Positions 15,524 to 22,708 of a stretch of 24,321 nucleotides of DNA are shown in pieces; the first letter of the stretch is position 1; every line of letters begins with the position of its first letter. The notes beneath the pieces were generated by a model. That model made no database searches, was not told the origin of the DNA, and saw only the letters and a program-made list of their open reading frames with translations. A program made the translations under genes and the position numbers. This DNA is from Glaciecola sp049650345 (GTDB lineage: Bacteria > Pseudomonadota > Gammaproteobacteria > Enterobacterales > Alteromonadaceae): NCBI GenBank assembly GCA_049650345.1, contig JBARZY010000106.1, forward strand, positions 1-24,321, in the 5' to 3' direction.

Positions 15524-15982
15524 CTAATTACTGCTAACGCATTTATGACAAATGCCGTGCGCTTCAATAGTTTGACTAACAATATGAAAGTTATTTTCTA
15601 ATGCTTGCGCCGCTAAAGACGACTCAACACCATTTGAGCTAATTTCTTGTACGTCACCGCAGTCGTCGCAAATTAAAAACTGGACCGGGTGCGAACAACC
15701 AAAATGATGACAGGCTTTAAAAGTATTGGTTGACTCTACCTTATGTACTAGCCCTAACGCCAAGAAAAAGTCCAGCGCACGATATACAGTAGGGGGCTTT
15801 GCAGAGTCTTCAACTAACTTGAGTTTATCAAGTAAGTCGTAGGCGCCTATAGAGGAGTCTTCTTGTAGCAATATTTCGTAGATTCGAGCACGCAATGGGG
15901 TAAAACGCGCGCCTTTATCTTCACAATATGCTTTTGCTTTATTGAACAATACTTGCTTTGTTTTTGACAACTCAATGCTCAC
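15524..15982 (-). CDS. zur: Fur-family regulator, Zur-like
   Basis: The 152-residue protein is a zinc-responsive Fur-family repressor by its features: a winged-helix DNA-binding part with PPTVYRALDFFLALGLVHKV (about 63-82), the regulatory metal residues around His92, His93, Cys96 and His98, and two structural zinc Cys pairs, CDDC (105-108) and CHKC (145-148). Zur is preferred to Fur because of the HHFGCSHPVQFLICDDCGDVQE region. It should repress zinc-uptake genes when zinc is plentiful. The start is GTG with AAGGCG 10 bases upstream. I did not find a clear Zur box in 15983-16146, though this can be missed by eye. The gene is divergent from nudC. Confidence 0.85.
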   Translation of the reverse strand: MSIELSKTKQVLFNKAKAYCEDKGARFTPLRARIYEILLQEDSSIGAYDLLDKLKLVEDSAKPPTVYRALDFFLALGLVHKVESTNTFKACHHFGCSHPVQFLICDDCGDVQEISSNGVESSLAAQALENNFHIVSQTIEAHGICHKCVSSN

Positions 15983-16081
15983 GCTGTGTTTTCGCCTTGT
16001 GAATGCTAAACGCTTAGTTCTATCTATCTATGCGCTTTATTAATATTTTACTCGCTTCTAACAAGTATATCACCGCATATA

Positions 16082-16110
16082 TTGTGAACAAGTAAGAATG
16101 CACGTAAAAT
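16082..16110 (+). promoter_or_regulatory. Candidate nudC promoter
   Basis: TTGTGA (16082-16087) and TAAAAT (16105-16110) lie 17 bases apart, about 37 bases before the nudC start. The -10 matches 5 of 6 consensus bases. No operator is recognised. Confidence 0.45.
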
Positions 16111-16146
16111 TATGTTAAATGTTTATTCATAGGGTTACGAGACAAG

Positions 16147-16971
16147 ATGCAAATGCAATCCGCTACATCTACTTTATCTAATAGACTAGTGTTTATTTTT
16201 ATAAATCAACGTTTACTTACCCTAAAATCTGGTGATTTAAGCGAGGGTTTAAGACAGTTACCGGCCTTGCCTGAAGAGCTAAGTGAATACGAACAAGAGA
16301 TGCAATCAATGGTGTTCTCAAGTGAATATGGGCAACATATGTTGATTGATATTCACCACAATGATTTTGAACATGATGACTACGCGCTGCTTAACTTAAG
16401 GGAGCTGTTAGTTGCCGTTAGCCCAAACGACTTTCAACTTATTGCCCAAGCTTGGCAATATGCCCTGTTTTTGCGTACGCATCGATATTGTGGGCGCTGC
16501 GGCAGTGAAATGCGCAAAGTGTCGTGGGAAATGGCCATGCATTGCGACAAATGCACGCACAGGGTATACCCACGAGTGTCCCCTTGTATTATCGTGGCCA
16601 TTCACAATCACAAACAAATACTATTGGCACAGGGCGTGCGACAACAATCTGCAGGCTTCTATTCTACCCTCGCTGGTTTTGTTGAAAGCGGCGAAAGTTT
16701 AGAACAAGCCGTTCATCGTGAAGTATTTGAAGAGGTGGGCGTAAAATTAGGCAAAATTGAATATATTGATTCGCAACCTTGGCCGTTCCCGCATTCGTTA
16801 ATGTGTGGTTATATTGCTGAGTTCAAAGGCAACAAAATTAAGATTGACGAGAAAGAAATAGTAGACGCGCAATGGTTTGATATTGACAACTTGCCGCCTA
16901 TTCCACCCAAATTTTCAATTGCTGGGCGTTTGATAGAAGAAACTATGCGCAGGATCATGCAAGCAAACTAA
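16147..16971 (+). CDS. nudC: NADH pyrophosphatase NudC
   Basis: NudC cleaves NADH to NMNH and AMP and removes NAD caps from RNA. The 274-residue product has a zinc ribbon with Cys115, Cys118, Cys133 and Cys136, a Nudix box at about 177-198 (GFVESGESLEQAVHREVFEE), and the SQPWPFPHS motif (209-217) that marks the NudC branch. The N-terminal part (1-100) is less conserved. The length is somewhat above E. coli NudC (257). The start has a weak ribosome-binding site; Met3 is an alternative. It is transcribed divergently from zur. hemE lies 117 bases downstream. Confidence 0.93.
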   Translation: MQMQSATSTLSNRLVFIFINQRLLTLKSGDLSEGLRQLPALPEELSEYEQEMQSMVFSSEYGQHMLIDIHHNDFEHDDYALLNLRELLVAVSPNDFQLIAQAWQYALFLRTHRYCGRCGSEMRKVSWEMAMHCDKCTHRVYPRVSPCIIVAIHNHKQILLAQGVRQQSAGFYSTLAGFVESGESLEQAVHREVFEEVGVKLGKIEYIDSQPWPFPHSLMCGYIAEFKGNKIKIDEKEIVDAQWFDIDNLPPIPPKFSIAGRLIEETMRRIMQAN

Positions 16972-17088
16972 AAATAGCGTATTGTGTGCGCCGTGGGATG
17001 GGACAATAAACGTAATTTATACCGCAGCACCAGTATTACAGCACCAACATAAATGTTAACCGCAATAAACGAGACATAAAGCCAAGTT

Positions 17089-18153
17089 ATGACAGAATTA
17101 AAAAACGACAAATATTTACGCGCCTTATTAAAACAACCTGTTGACACCACACCCGTATGGATGATGCGTCAAGCAGGACGTTATTTACCAGAATACAAAG
17201 CTATTCGCGCCGAAGCTGGTGATTTTATGGCGCTGTGCACTAATCCTGAATTAGCGTGCGAAGTTACCTTGCAGCCCCTGCGCCGTTTTGAATTAGATGC
17301 GGCTATTTTGTTTTCAGATATTCTTACCATTCCTGATGCAATGGGATTGGGCCTGTATTTTGAAACCGGTGAGGGGCCTAAATTTGAGCGTCCTATCCTT
17401 AGTGCTGCTGACGTACAAAAACTGCCTACACCTGATCCAGAGCTAGAACTTGGCTACGTAATGGATGCTGTGCGCACTATTCGCAAGAACCTTAAAGGCG
17501 AAGTGCCGCTAATTGGCTTCTCGGGTAGTCCGTGGACATTGGCTACCTACATGGTGGAAGGCGGCTCAAGCAAAGCGTTTACTCGCATTAAAAAAATGGC
17601 GTTTGCTGAACCACAAACACTGCACTTGTTATTAGACAAGTTAGCCGACTCGGTAATATTGTATTTGAATGCGCAAATTGCAGCAGGCGCACAATCGGTC
17701 ATGGTATTCGATACGTGGGGCGGTGTGCTTAGTCCGCGCGATTACAAATTGTTTTCTTTGCAATACATGGAAAAAATAGTCGCCGGTTTAACGCGTGAAT
17801 ACAACGGCCAAAAAATCCCCGTTACCTTGTTTACCAAAAATGGTGGCATGTGGCTTGAAGCAATTGCTGCCACAGGCTGCGACGCACTTGGTCTAGACTG
17901 GACCATAGACATTGCCGACGCCAAAGCGAGAGTGGGTGACAAAGTTGCCTTACAAGGCAACATGGACCCTAGTATTTTGTATGCGCCTAAAGCGCGTATA
18001 GAACAAGAAGTCCAAGATATTTTAGCCGGCTTTGGTCACGGTGAAGGGCATGTATTTAACCTTGGGCACGGCATTCATTTAGATGTACCGCCTGAAAACG
18101 CAGGGCACTTTGTCGATGCTGTGCATAAGTTTTCAAAGCAGTATCATCAATAA
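17089..18153 (+). CDS. hemE: Uroporphyrinogen decarboxylase
   Basis: HemE removes four carboxyl groups from uroporphyrinogen III to give coproporphyrinogen III in haem synthesis. The 354-residue product has the signature PVWMMRQAGRYLPEY (22-36), with Arg27 and Arg31, Asp77 in LFSDIL and GFSGSPWTLATYMVEGGSSK, and ends with an FNLGHGIH motif. All key residues are present and the length is standard. The 117-base space upstream of it shows no strong promoter by eye. It may be expressed with nudC or separately. In other gammaproteobacteria hemE is also often near nudC. Confidence 0.97.
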   Translation: MTELKNDKYLRALLKQPVDTTPVWMMRQAGRYLPEYKAIRAEAGDFMALCTNPELACEVTLQPLRRFELDAAILFSDILTIPDAMGLGLYFETGEGPKFERPILSAADVQKLPTPDPELELGYVMDAVRTIRKNLKGEVPLIGFSGSPWTLATYMVEGGSSKAFTRIKKMAFAEPQTLHLLLDKLADSVILYLNAQIAAGAQSVMVFDTWGGVLSPRDYKLFSLQYMEKIVAGLTREYNGQKIPVTLFTKNGGMWLEAIAATGCDALGLDWTIDIADAKARVGDKVALQGNMDPSILYAPKARIEQEVQDILAGFGHGEGHVFNLGHGIHLDVPPENAGHFVDAVHKFSKQYHQ

Positions 18154-18170
18154 ATTCGGTATCAATTTTT

Positions 18171-18215
18171 AAGGGTTAACGCGCGAATGTTAAGCATCCC
18201 GCGGTAACCCTTTTT
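18171..18215. terminator. hemE/queG convergent terminator
   Basis: AAGGGTTA-CGCG (18171-18183) pairs with CGCG-TAACCCTT (18200-18212), with one A-G mismatch and a 16-base loop, followed by TTTTT. It lies 17 bases after hemE. The right arm lies inside the last codons of queG, so the coding end of one gene serves as part of the terminator of the other. Confidence 0.65.
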
Positions 18216-19374
18216 CTACTATTCTTATCAATCGTTTGTGTTGGCGAGTACTCACGCCGCTTTCACCGCTGCTTTTTTTAGCTAACTGTTGCTCAATAGC
18301 CCAACCAAAGTGCTCAACTAAGATGTCATCCTCTGTTGTATTCAGCGCCTCTTGCAGTGCATGTAGTATGTCAGGGTTGTACTTAGCATTGCCCATGGCG
18401 ATTGATAAGTTTCGGCGCCATTTTGTATGACCAATACGGCGGATGGGCGAGCCTTGAGTTTTTTCTAAAAAATCCACTTCACTTAGTATAAACAAGCTGA
18501 TTAAGCTGGCTCCTTGCAAAAATTCGCGGGCAAAAAAGTCTTTTTCTTGGGTGACTTCTGCGTAGCGGTTCCATGGGCATACCAGTTGGCAGTCGTCACA
18601 ACCGTATACTCTATTGCCCATAGCTGGTCTAAATTCTACGGGAATAGCGCCTTGATGTTCTATGGTTAGGTATGAAATACAGCGTTTGGCATCTAATTTG
18701 TAAGGAGCCACAATGGCTTGTGTTGGGCAAATACTGATACACGCCGTGCATGCGCCGCATTGTTCTTCAATGGGCTTATCAACCGGTAAAGGCAAGTTAA
18801 CAAATAATTCCCCTAAAAAGAACCACGACCCAGCTTCTTGATGCAAAGTAAGCGTGTGCTTGCCGGTAAATCCTACGCCAGCTTTTTCAGCAATTGCGTG
18901 CTCAAGCACCGGTGCTGAATCTACAAATGGCCTATAGTCTAAAGCTTGGCAATGTTGTTTAATCTTTTCAGCAAGCTGTTTTAAGCGGTTGCGCATTAGC
19001 TTATGATAGTCGCGGCCAAGGGCATAACGGCTAACGTAGGCCAACTGATCGTTGGCTAGGTTGTTAGCAAATTGTGCGTTGGGGGGTAAATAGTCCATGC
19101 GCACACTAATGATTCGGCAGGTATTAGGGTGCAGTTCGGCAGGGCTCAAACGTTTATCAACGTTGCGTTCAAGATATAGCATATCGCCATGATATTGCTT
19201 GGCTAAATAGTCGTTTAAGGCGGTTTTGTGTTGACTTACGTCAATATCTGCAATACCAAGGTGCTGAAAGCCTAGCGCCTTGCCCCAAGCCTTGATATGG
19301 TTAGTTAATTCAACCCAATCAATGTTATTTTGGGTATTGGCCGACGAACTTATATTTGAATTAAACGAGGACAT
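18190..19374 (-). CDS. queG: Epoxyqueuosine reductase QueG
   Basis: QueG does the last step of queuosine synthesis in tRNA, reducing epoxyqueuosine with cobalamin and two 4Fe-4S clusters. The 394-residue reading (ATG at 19374) has YGRDYHK-like ALGRDYHK (118-125), VDSAPVLE (151-158), the cluster ligands C206/C209/C212/C216 and a second cluster with Cys232 and CxxCxxxC at 259-266. The C-terminal HEAT-like helices follow to the end. An upstream TTG (19389) would add 5 residues; no strong ribosome-binding site supports either start. The start is only 6 bases from that of the divergent nnr gene. Confidence 0.95.
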   Translation of the reverse strand: MSSFNSNISSSANTQNNIDWVELTNHIKAWGKALGFQHLGIADIDVSQHKTALNDYLAKQYHGDMLYLERNVDKRLSPAELHPNTCRIISVRMDYLPPNAQFANNLANDQLAYVSRYALGRDYHKLMRNRLKQLAEKIKQHCQALDYRPFVDSAPVLEHAIAEKAGVGFTGKHTLTLHQEAGSWFFLGELFVNLPLPVDKPIEEQCGACTACISICPTQAIVAPYKLDAKRCISYLTIEHQGAIPVEFRPAMGNRVYGCDDCQLVCPWNRYAEVTQEKDFFAREFLQGASLISLFILSEVDFLEKTQGSPIRRIGHTKWRRNLSIAMGNAKYNPDILHALQEALNTTEDDILVEHFGWAIEQQLAKKSSGESGVSTRQHKRLIRIVEKGLPRDA

Positions 19375-19380
19375 GCATTC

Positions 19381-20880
19381 ATGCTGCAAAAGAAACTTGC
19401 TATAAGCTTAACACAGAAATTATATCGTGCAGATCAAGTTAGGTTGCACGAGCAAGAAGCGGCAAAACTCATGGGCATTGATATGTTCAGTTTAATGCAG
19501 CGTGCTGGCGCCAGCGTATACCAACATTGTGTGTCACGTTTTCCCAATACCGACAACTACCTAATTTTAGTGGGAATAGGTCACAATGCTGGCGACGGCT
19601 ATGTAGCTGCCCTAACCGCAGCCAACGCGGGCAAAAACGTAACCGTGTGTGCCATTGAGCCCAAACGTGAAGTACAAGGGGACGTGGCGAAAGCCAAACA
19701 AGCATGGCTAGCGTCGGGCGGCAAAGTAGTGCAATTTTCCCCGAATCTTATCGACAAAGCTGATGTGATTATTGACGCTCTTTTAGGTACAGGTATAAAC
19801 GGCGTTATTCGAACCGAATTTGCTAACGTCATTGATTTGGTTAACGAATCAAGCTGTCCAGTGGTAAGCGTTGATGTGCCCAGTGGCCTTGATGCCAACA
19901 CCGGTGATGCATTAGGTGATTGTATTCAAGCCACCGCAACAATCACTTTTGTGGGCATTAAGTTGGGCTTAACCACCGGTGCCGGCAAGCAAGCATGTGG
20001 AAAACTAATTTTTGAAGATTTAGGCATAGGCAAAGTGTTTTCTGAGCTCGCCCGCAGCGATGCTAGCGCCCTAGATTTTAAACATTTTAAAGGCTTAGCG
20101 CCGCGTCCTGTGCACAGTCATAAAGGCACTTACGGAAGAGTATTATGTGTGGGCGGCAACAAAGGCATGTCGGGCGCTATTCGATTAAGCGCCGAGGCAG
20201 CATTGCGCACGGGCACGGGCTTAGTTAAAGTGTTTGCCCATGAAGACTCGGTATTACAAATTTGTTCGGGCCGACCTGAACTAATGGTTTCAAGTAGCGG
20301 TCTTGAGGCTGCACTAGCATGGGCTACATGTATTGTAATTGGCCCTGGGCTTGGTCAAGATGAATGGAGTAAAGCCACGTTTGATACCGTGATGGAGTAT
20401 TGTCATCACAATCCTAAACCCATTGTGATTGATGCTGATGCGCTTAATTTAAAAGCGGTTAACACGACCTTTGTGGCCTTACCTGATTGTGTTATTACGC
20501 CTCACGTTGGTGAGGCAGCTCGCTTGCTAAATGTGCATATAGATGAAGTAGAAGCCAATCGGTTCAATTATGCACGCCAGTGTGCTCAAAGGTATGACGC
20601 AACCTGCGTGTTAAAAGGTGCGGGCAGTATTGTTGACAATCAAAGTCATTCTTGGGTGTGCAGGCACGGAAATCCGGGTATGGCTACAGCAGGTATGGGT
20701 GACGTGTTAGCGGGTATTTTAGGTTCGCTAATGTCGCAAGGGCTCAGCACCGAAATGGCTTGCCAATATGGTGTCTCGATTCATGCGAAAGCAGGTGATA
20801 TAGTAGCAAAAGAATATGGACAGCGTGGTTTGTTGGCCAGCGATTTGTTCAACACCGTCAGAGTATTAATAAACGAATAA
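19381..20880 (+). CDS. nnr: Bifunctional NAD(P)H-hydrate epimerase/dehydratase
   Basis: Nnr repairs damaged NAD(P)H: the N-terminal domain interconverts the R and S hydrates and the C-terminal domain dehydrates the S form using ADP. The 499-residue product has a YjeF_N domain (about 15-220, with GIGHNAGDGYVAALTAA and VPSGLDANTG) and a carbohydrate-kinase-like domain (about 235-495, with GTYGRVLCVGGNKGMSGA, GPGLGQD, DADALN and GNPGMATAGMGDVLAGILGSL). This is normal for the fused form. The ATG is preceded by CGAGGA (19366-19371). The gene starts the chain nnr-tsaE-amidase-mutL, with gaps of only a few bases. Its start region is shared with divergent queG. Confidence 0.96.
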   Translation: MLQKKLAISLTQKLYRADQVRLHEQEAAKLMGIDMFSLMQRAGASVYQHCVSRFPNTDNYLILVGIGHNAGDGYVAALTAANAGKNVTVCAIEPKREVQGDVAKAKQAWLASGGKVVQFSPNLIDKADVIIDALLGTGINGVIRTEFANVIDLVNESSCPVVSVDVPSGLDANTGDALGDCIQATATITFVGIKLGLTTGAGKQACGKLIFEDLGIGKVFSELARSDASALDFKHFKGLAPRPVHSHKGTYGRVLCVGGNKGMSGAIRLSAEAALRTGTGLVKVFAHEDSVLQICSGRPELMVSSSGLEAALAWATCIVIGPGLGQDEWSKATFDTVMEYCHHNPKPIVIDADALNLKAVNTTFVALPDCVITPHVGEAARLLNVHIDEVEANRFNYARQCAQRYDATCVLKGAGSIVDNQSHSWVCRHGNPGMATAGMGDVLAGILGSLMSQGLSTEMACQYGVSIHAKAGDIVAKEYGQRGLLASDLFNTVRVLINE

Positions 20881-20882
20881 TA

Positions 20883-21362
20883 ATGAAAATAGAGCAGTAT
20901 TGCGCCAATGAAGAAAGCGCCAGTAAGTTAGCCAAGCACCTTGCCAATGCCTTTAAAAAGCAGGGTTTCGGTGGTGTATGTTGTTATTTACGCGGCGAGT
21001 TGGGTGCGGGTAAAACCACGTTTAGTCGTTATTTATTGCAAGGCCTAGGCCACCGTGGAAAGGTGAAAAGTCCAACATATACCTTGGTTGAACCCTATGA
21101 TTTAGGTGATATTACTCTGTATCACTTTGACCTGTATCGCTTAGCTGACCCAGAAGAACTCGAGTTTATGGGTATTCGTGACTATTTCACGGCTACCACA
21201 GCTAGTTTAATAGAATGGCCTGACAAGGGAGAAGGCTTATTACCTTCTCCTGATTTGCTTATTGATATTAGTTATCACCAAGAAGGGCGTTTGTTCGTCT
21301 TTACTGCGTATACCGAGTTCGGTAAATCGTGTTTATTGTCTTTGCAAGAGGTCGTTGCGTGA
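20883..21362 (+). CDS. tsaE: tRNA t6A biosynthesis ATPase TsaE
   Basis: TsaE (YjeE) works with TsaB, TsaC and TsaD to make t6A at position 37 of ANN-decoding tRNAs. The 159-residue product has Walker A GELGAGKT (38-45), the SPTYTLVEPY switch, HFDLYRL and LIEWPDKGEGLLP, the diagnostic order for this small ATPase. It starts 2 bases after nnr and lacks a strong ribosome-binding site of its own, so translation is probably coupled to nnr. The stop overlaps the amidase start by 4 bases. Essential in E. coli. Confidence 0.95.
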   Translation: MKIEQYCANEESASKLAKHLANAFKKQGFGGVCCYLRGELGAGKTTFSRYLLQGLGHRGKVKSPTYTLVEPYDLGDITLYHFDLYRLADPEELEFMGIRDYFTATTASLIEWPDKGEGLLPSPDLLIDISYHQEGRLFVFTAYTEFGKSCLLSLQEVVA

Positions 21363-22699
21363 GTGTCATTCATACGCGTTTAAAACAGTGCGCATTTTGG
21401 GTGGCTTGTTTATGCTTTTTGCTACTAAGCGCCAATGCTAGCGCGGCTAATAAAATACAACAAGTAAGGTTTTCTGATACCAGCGATACCGCACGCATTG
21501 TAATAGAACTGAAGCAAAAGCCAGAATACACCTATTTTACTTTAAAAGGGCCCGACCGCTTAGTTATTGATTTACAAAATGTGCCTAAGCGTTTCAATAT
21601 GAATGGCGTAGCACTTAGCGGTAACAAAGTGAGCAAAATTCGATATAGCACGCCTAAAAAGAAAACCGATTCACGCATTGTGGTTGAAACCAACAAAACC
21701 CTTAACCCTCGTATATTTGTGTTAGATCCTAGCGATGAGTTTTCTCATCGTATGGTAATAGAGATGGTTGATCCTAATCCGCCACCGGTATCCCCTATTA
21801 ATAACAGTGGCCCCGACCGCGACAAAGATATCATTATTGTAATTGATGCTGGGCACGGTGGTGCCGATCCCGGCTCAATTGGACCTAGCGGTACTTATGA
21901 AAAAAACATCACGCTGTCTATCTCAAAAATGCTCGCAAAAATGATTAATAAAGAGCAAGGCATGCGAGCGGTGCTGACCCGTGAGGGCGATTATTATATT
22001 TCGCCTAACGATAGGCCCAAAGTGGCTGCAAAAGTAAATGCAGACTTGTTAATATCAATTCATGCTGACGCCTTTACCACCCCTCAGCCCCGTGGTGGCT
22101 CGGTGTGGGTATTATCAAAAGGGCGCGCCGACAGTGAATTGGGTCGTTTATTAGAGCAAACCGAACGAAGCTCACAATTATTAGGAGCCGCGGCTGACGT
22201 AATTGAAGACCGTGATACAGAATTGTACTTTGCAGAAACCATATTCAACATGTCGATGGATTTATCAAGGGCGCTAAGTTACGAGTTGAGTAACGAGGTA
22301 ATACGCGATATGAAAGGCGTGACGAAAATGCATAAAAAGACGCCTCAAAGCGCTAGCCTTGCCGTATTAACTGCGCCCGAGACACCTTCTATTTTAGTGG
22401 AAGTAGGTTTTATTTCTAACCCGCAAGAAGAAAAAAACTTGAATTGGGCTAAGCATCGACAACGCTTGGCTAACTCAATATTTAGCTCGGTAAAGCGTTA
22501 TTTCAAGAAAACACCTCCCGATGGTACGTTATGGGCCTTGCGTAAAAATAGCGAACCGCTGAAACACACTGTTGCTAGTGGAGAGTCATTGTCGTTATTG
22601 GCGCAGCGCTATGGCGTGAGTGTGCGCGAACTAAAATCTAAAAATAGTCTTACCTCTGATCTTGTGCGCATTGGTCAAGTGTTACATATTCCTAATTAG
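21359..22699 (+). CDS. N-acetylmuramoyl-L-alanine amidase (AmiB/AmiC type)
   Basis: This periplasmic zinc amidase cuts the peptide from muramic acid to separate daughter cells. I take the GTG at 21359 as start (446 residues): AAGAGG ends 7 bases before it and the overlap with the tsaE stop is just 4 bases. The earlier ATG at 21329 would overlap tsaE by 34 bases. Features: signal peptide (to about Ala30), AMIN domain (about 33-135), Pro-rich linker, Amidase_3 domain with zinc ligands His166, Glu181, His235 and catalytic Glu348, a long inserted region around 255-300 that fits the regulatory helix of AmiB/AmiC, and a LysM domain (402-445) that binds peptidoglycan. The position before mutL, as for E. 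coli amiB, favours an AmiB-like role. Its activators would be EnvC or NlpD. Confidence 0.93.
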   Translation: MSVIHTRLKQCAFWVACLCFLLLSANASAANKIQQVRFSDTSDTARIVIELKQKPEYTYFTLKGPDRLVIDLQNVPKRFNMNGVALSGNKVSKIRYSTPKKKTDSRIVVETNKTLNPRIFVLDPSDEFSHRMVIEMVDPNPPPVSPINNSGPDRDKDIIIVIDAGHGGADPGSIGPSGTYEKNITLSISKMLAKMINKEQGMRAVLTREGDYYISPNDRPKVAAKVNADLLISIHADAFTTPQPRGGSVWVLSKGRADSELGRLLEQTERSSQLLGAAADVIEDRDTELYFAETIFNMSMDLSRALSYELSNEVIRDMKGVTKMHKKTPQSASLAVLTAPETPSILVEVGFISNPQEEKNLNWAKHRQRLANSIFSSVKRYFKKTPPDGTLWALRKNSEPLKHTVASGESLSLLAQRYGVSVRELKSKNSLTSDLVRIGQVLHIPN

Positions 22700-22708
22700 A
22701 GTACTTGC

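Noticed and set aside
15983..16146. Zur box in the zur-nudC intergenic region
   Set aside because: Searched by eye for the GTTATAATATAAC-type palindrome; only loose AT-rich similarity was found, not enough to call.
21329..21358. Longer amidase start at ATG 21329
   Set aside because: It overlaps tsaE by 34 bases and adds a polar stretch before the signal peptide; the GTG at 21359 has a well-placed ribosome-binding site.
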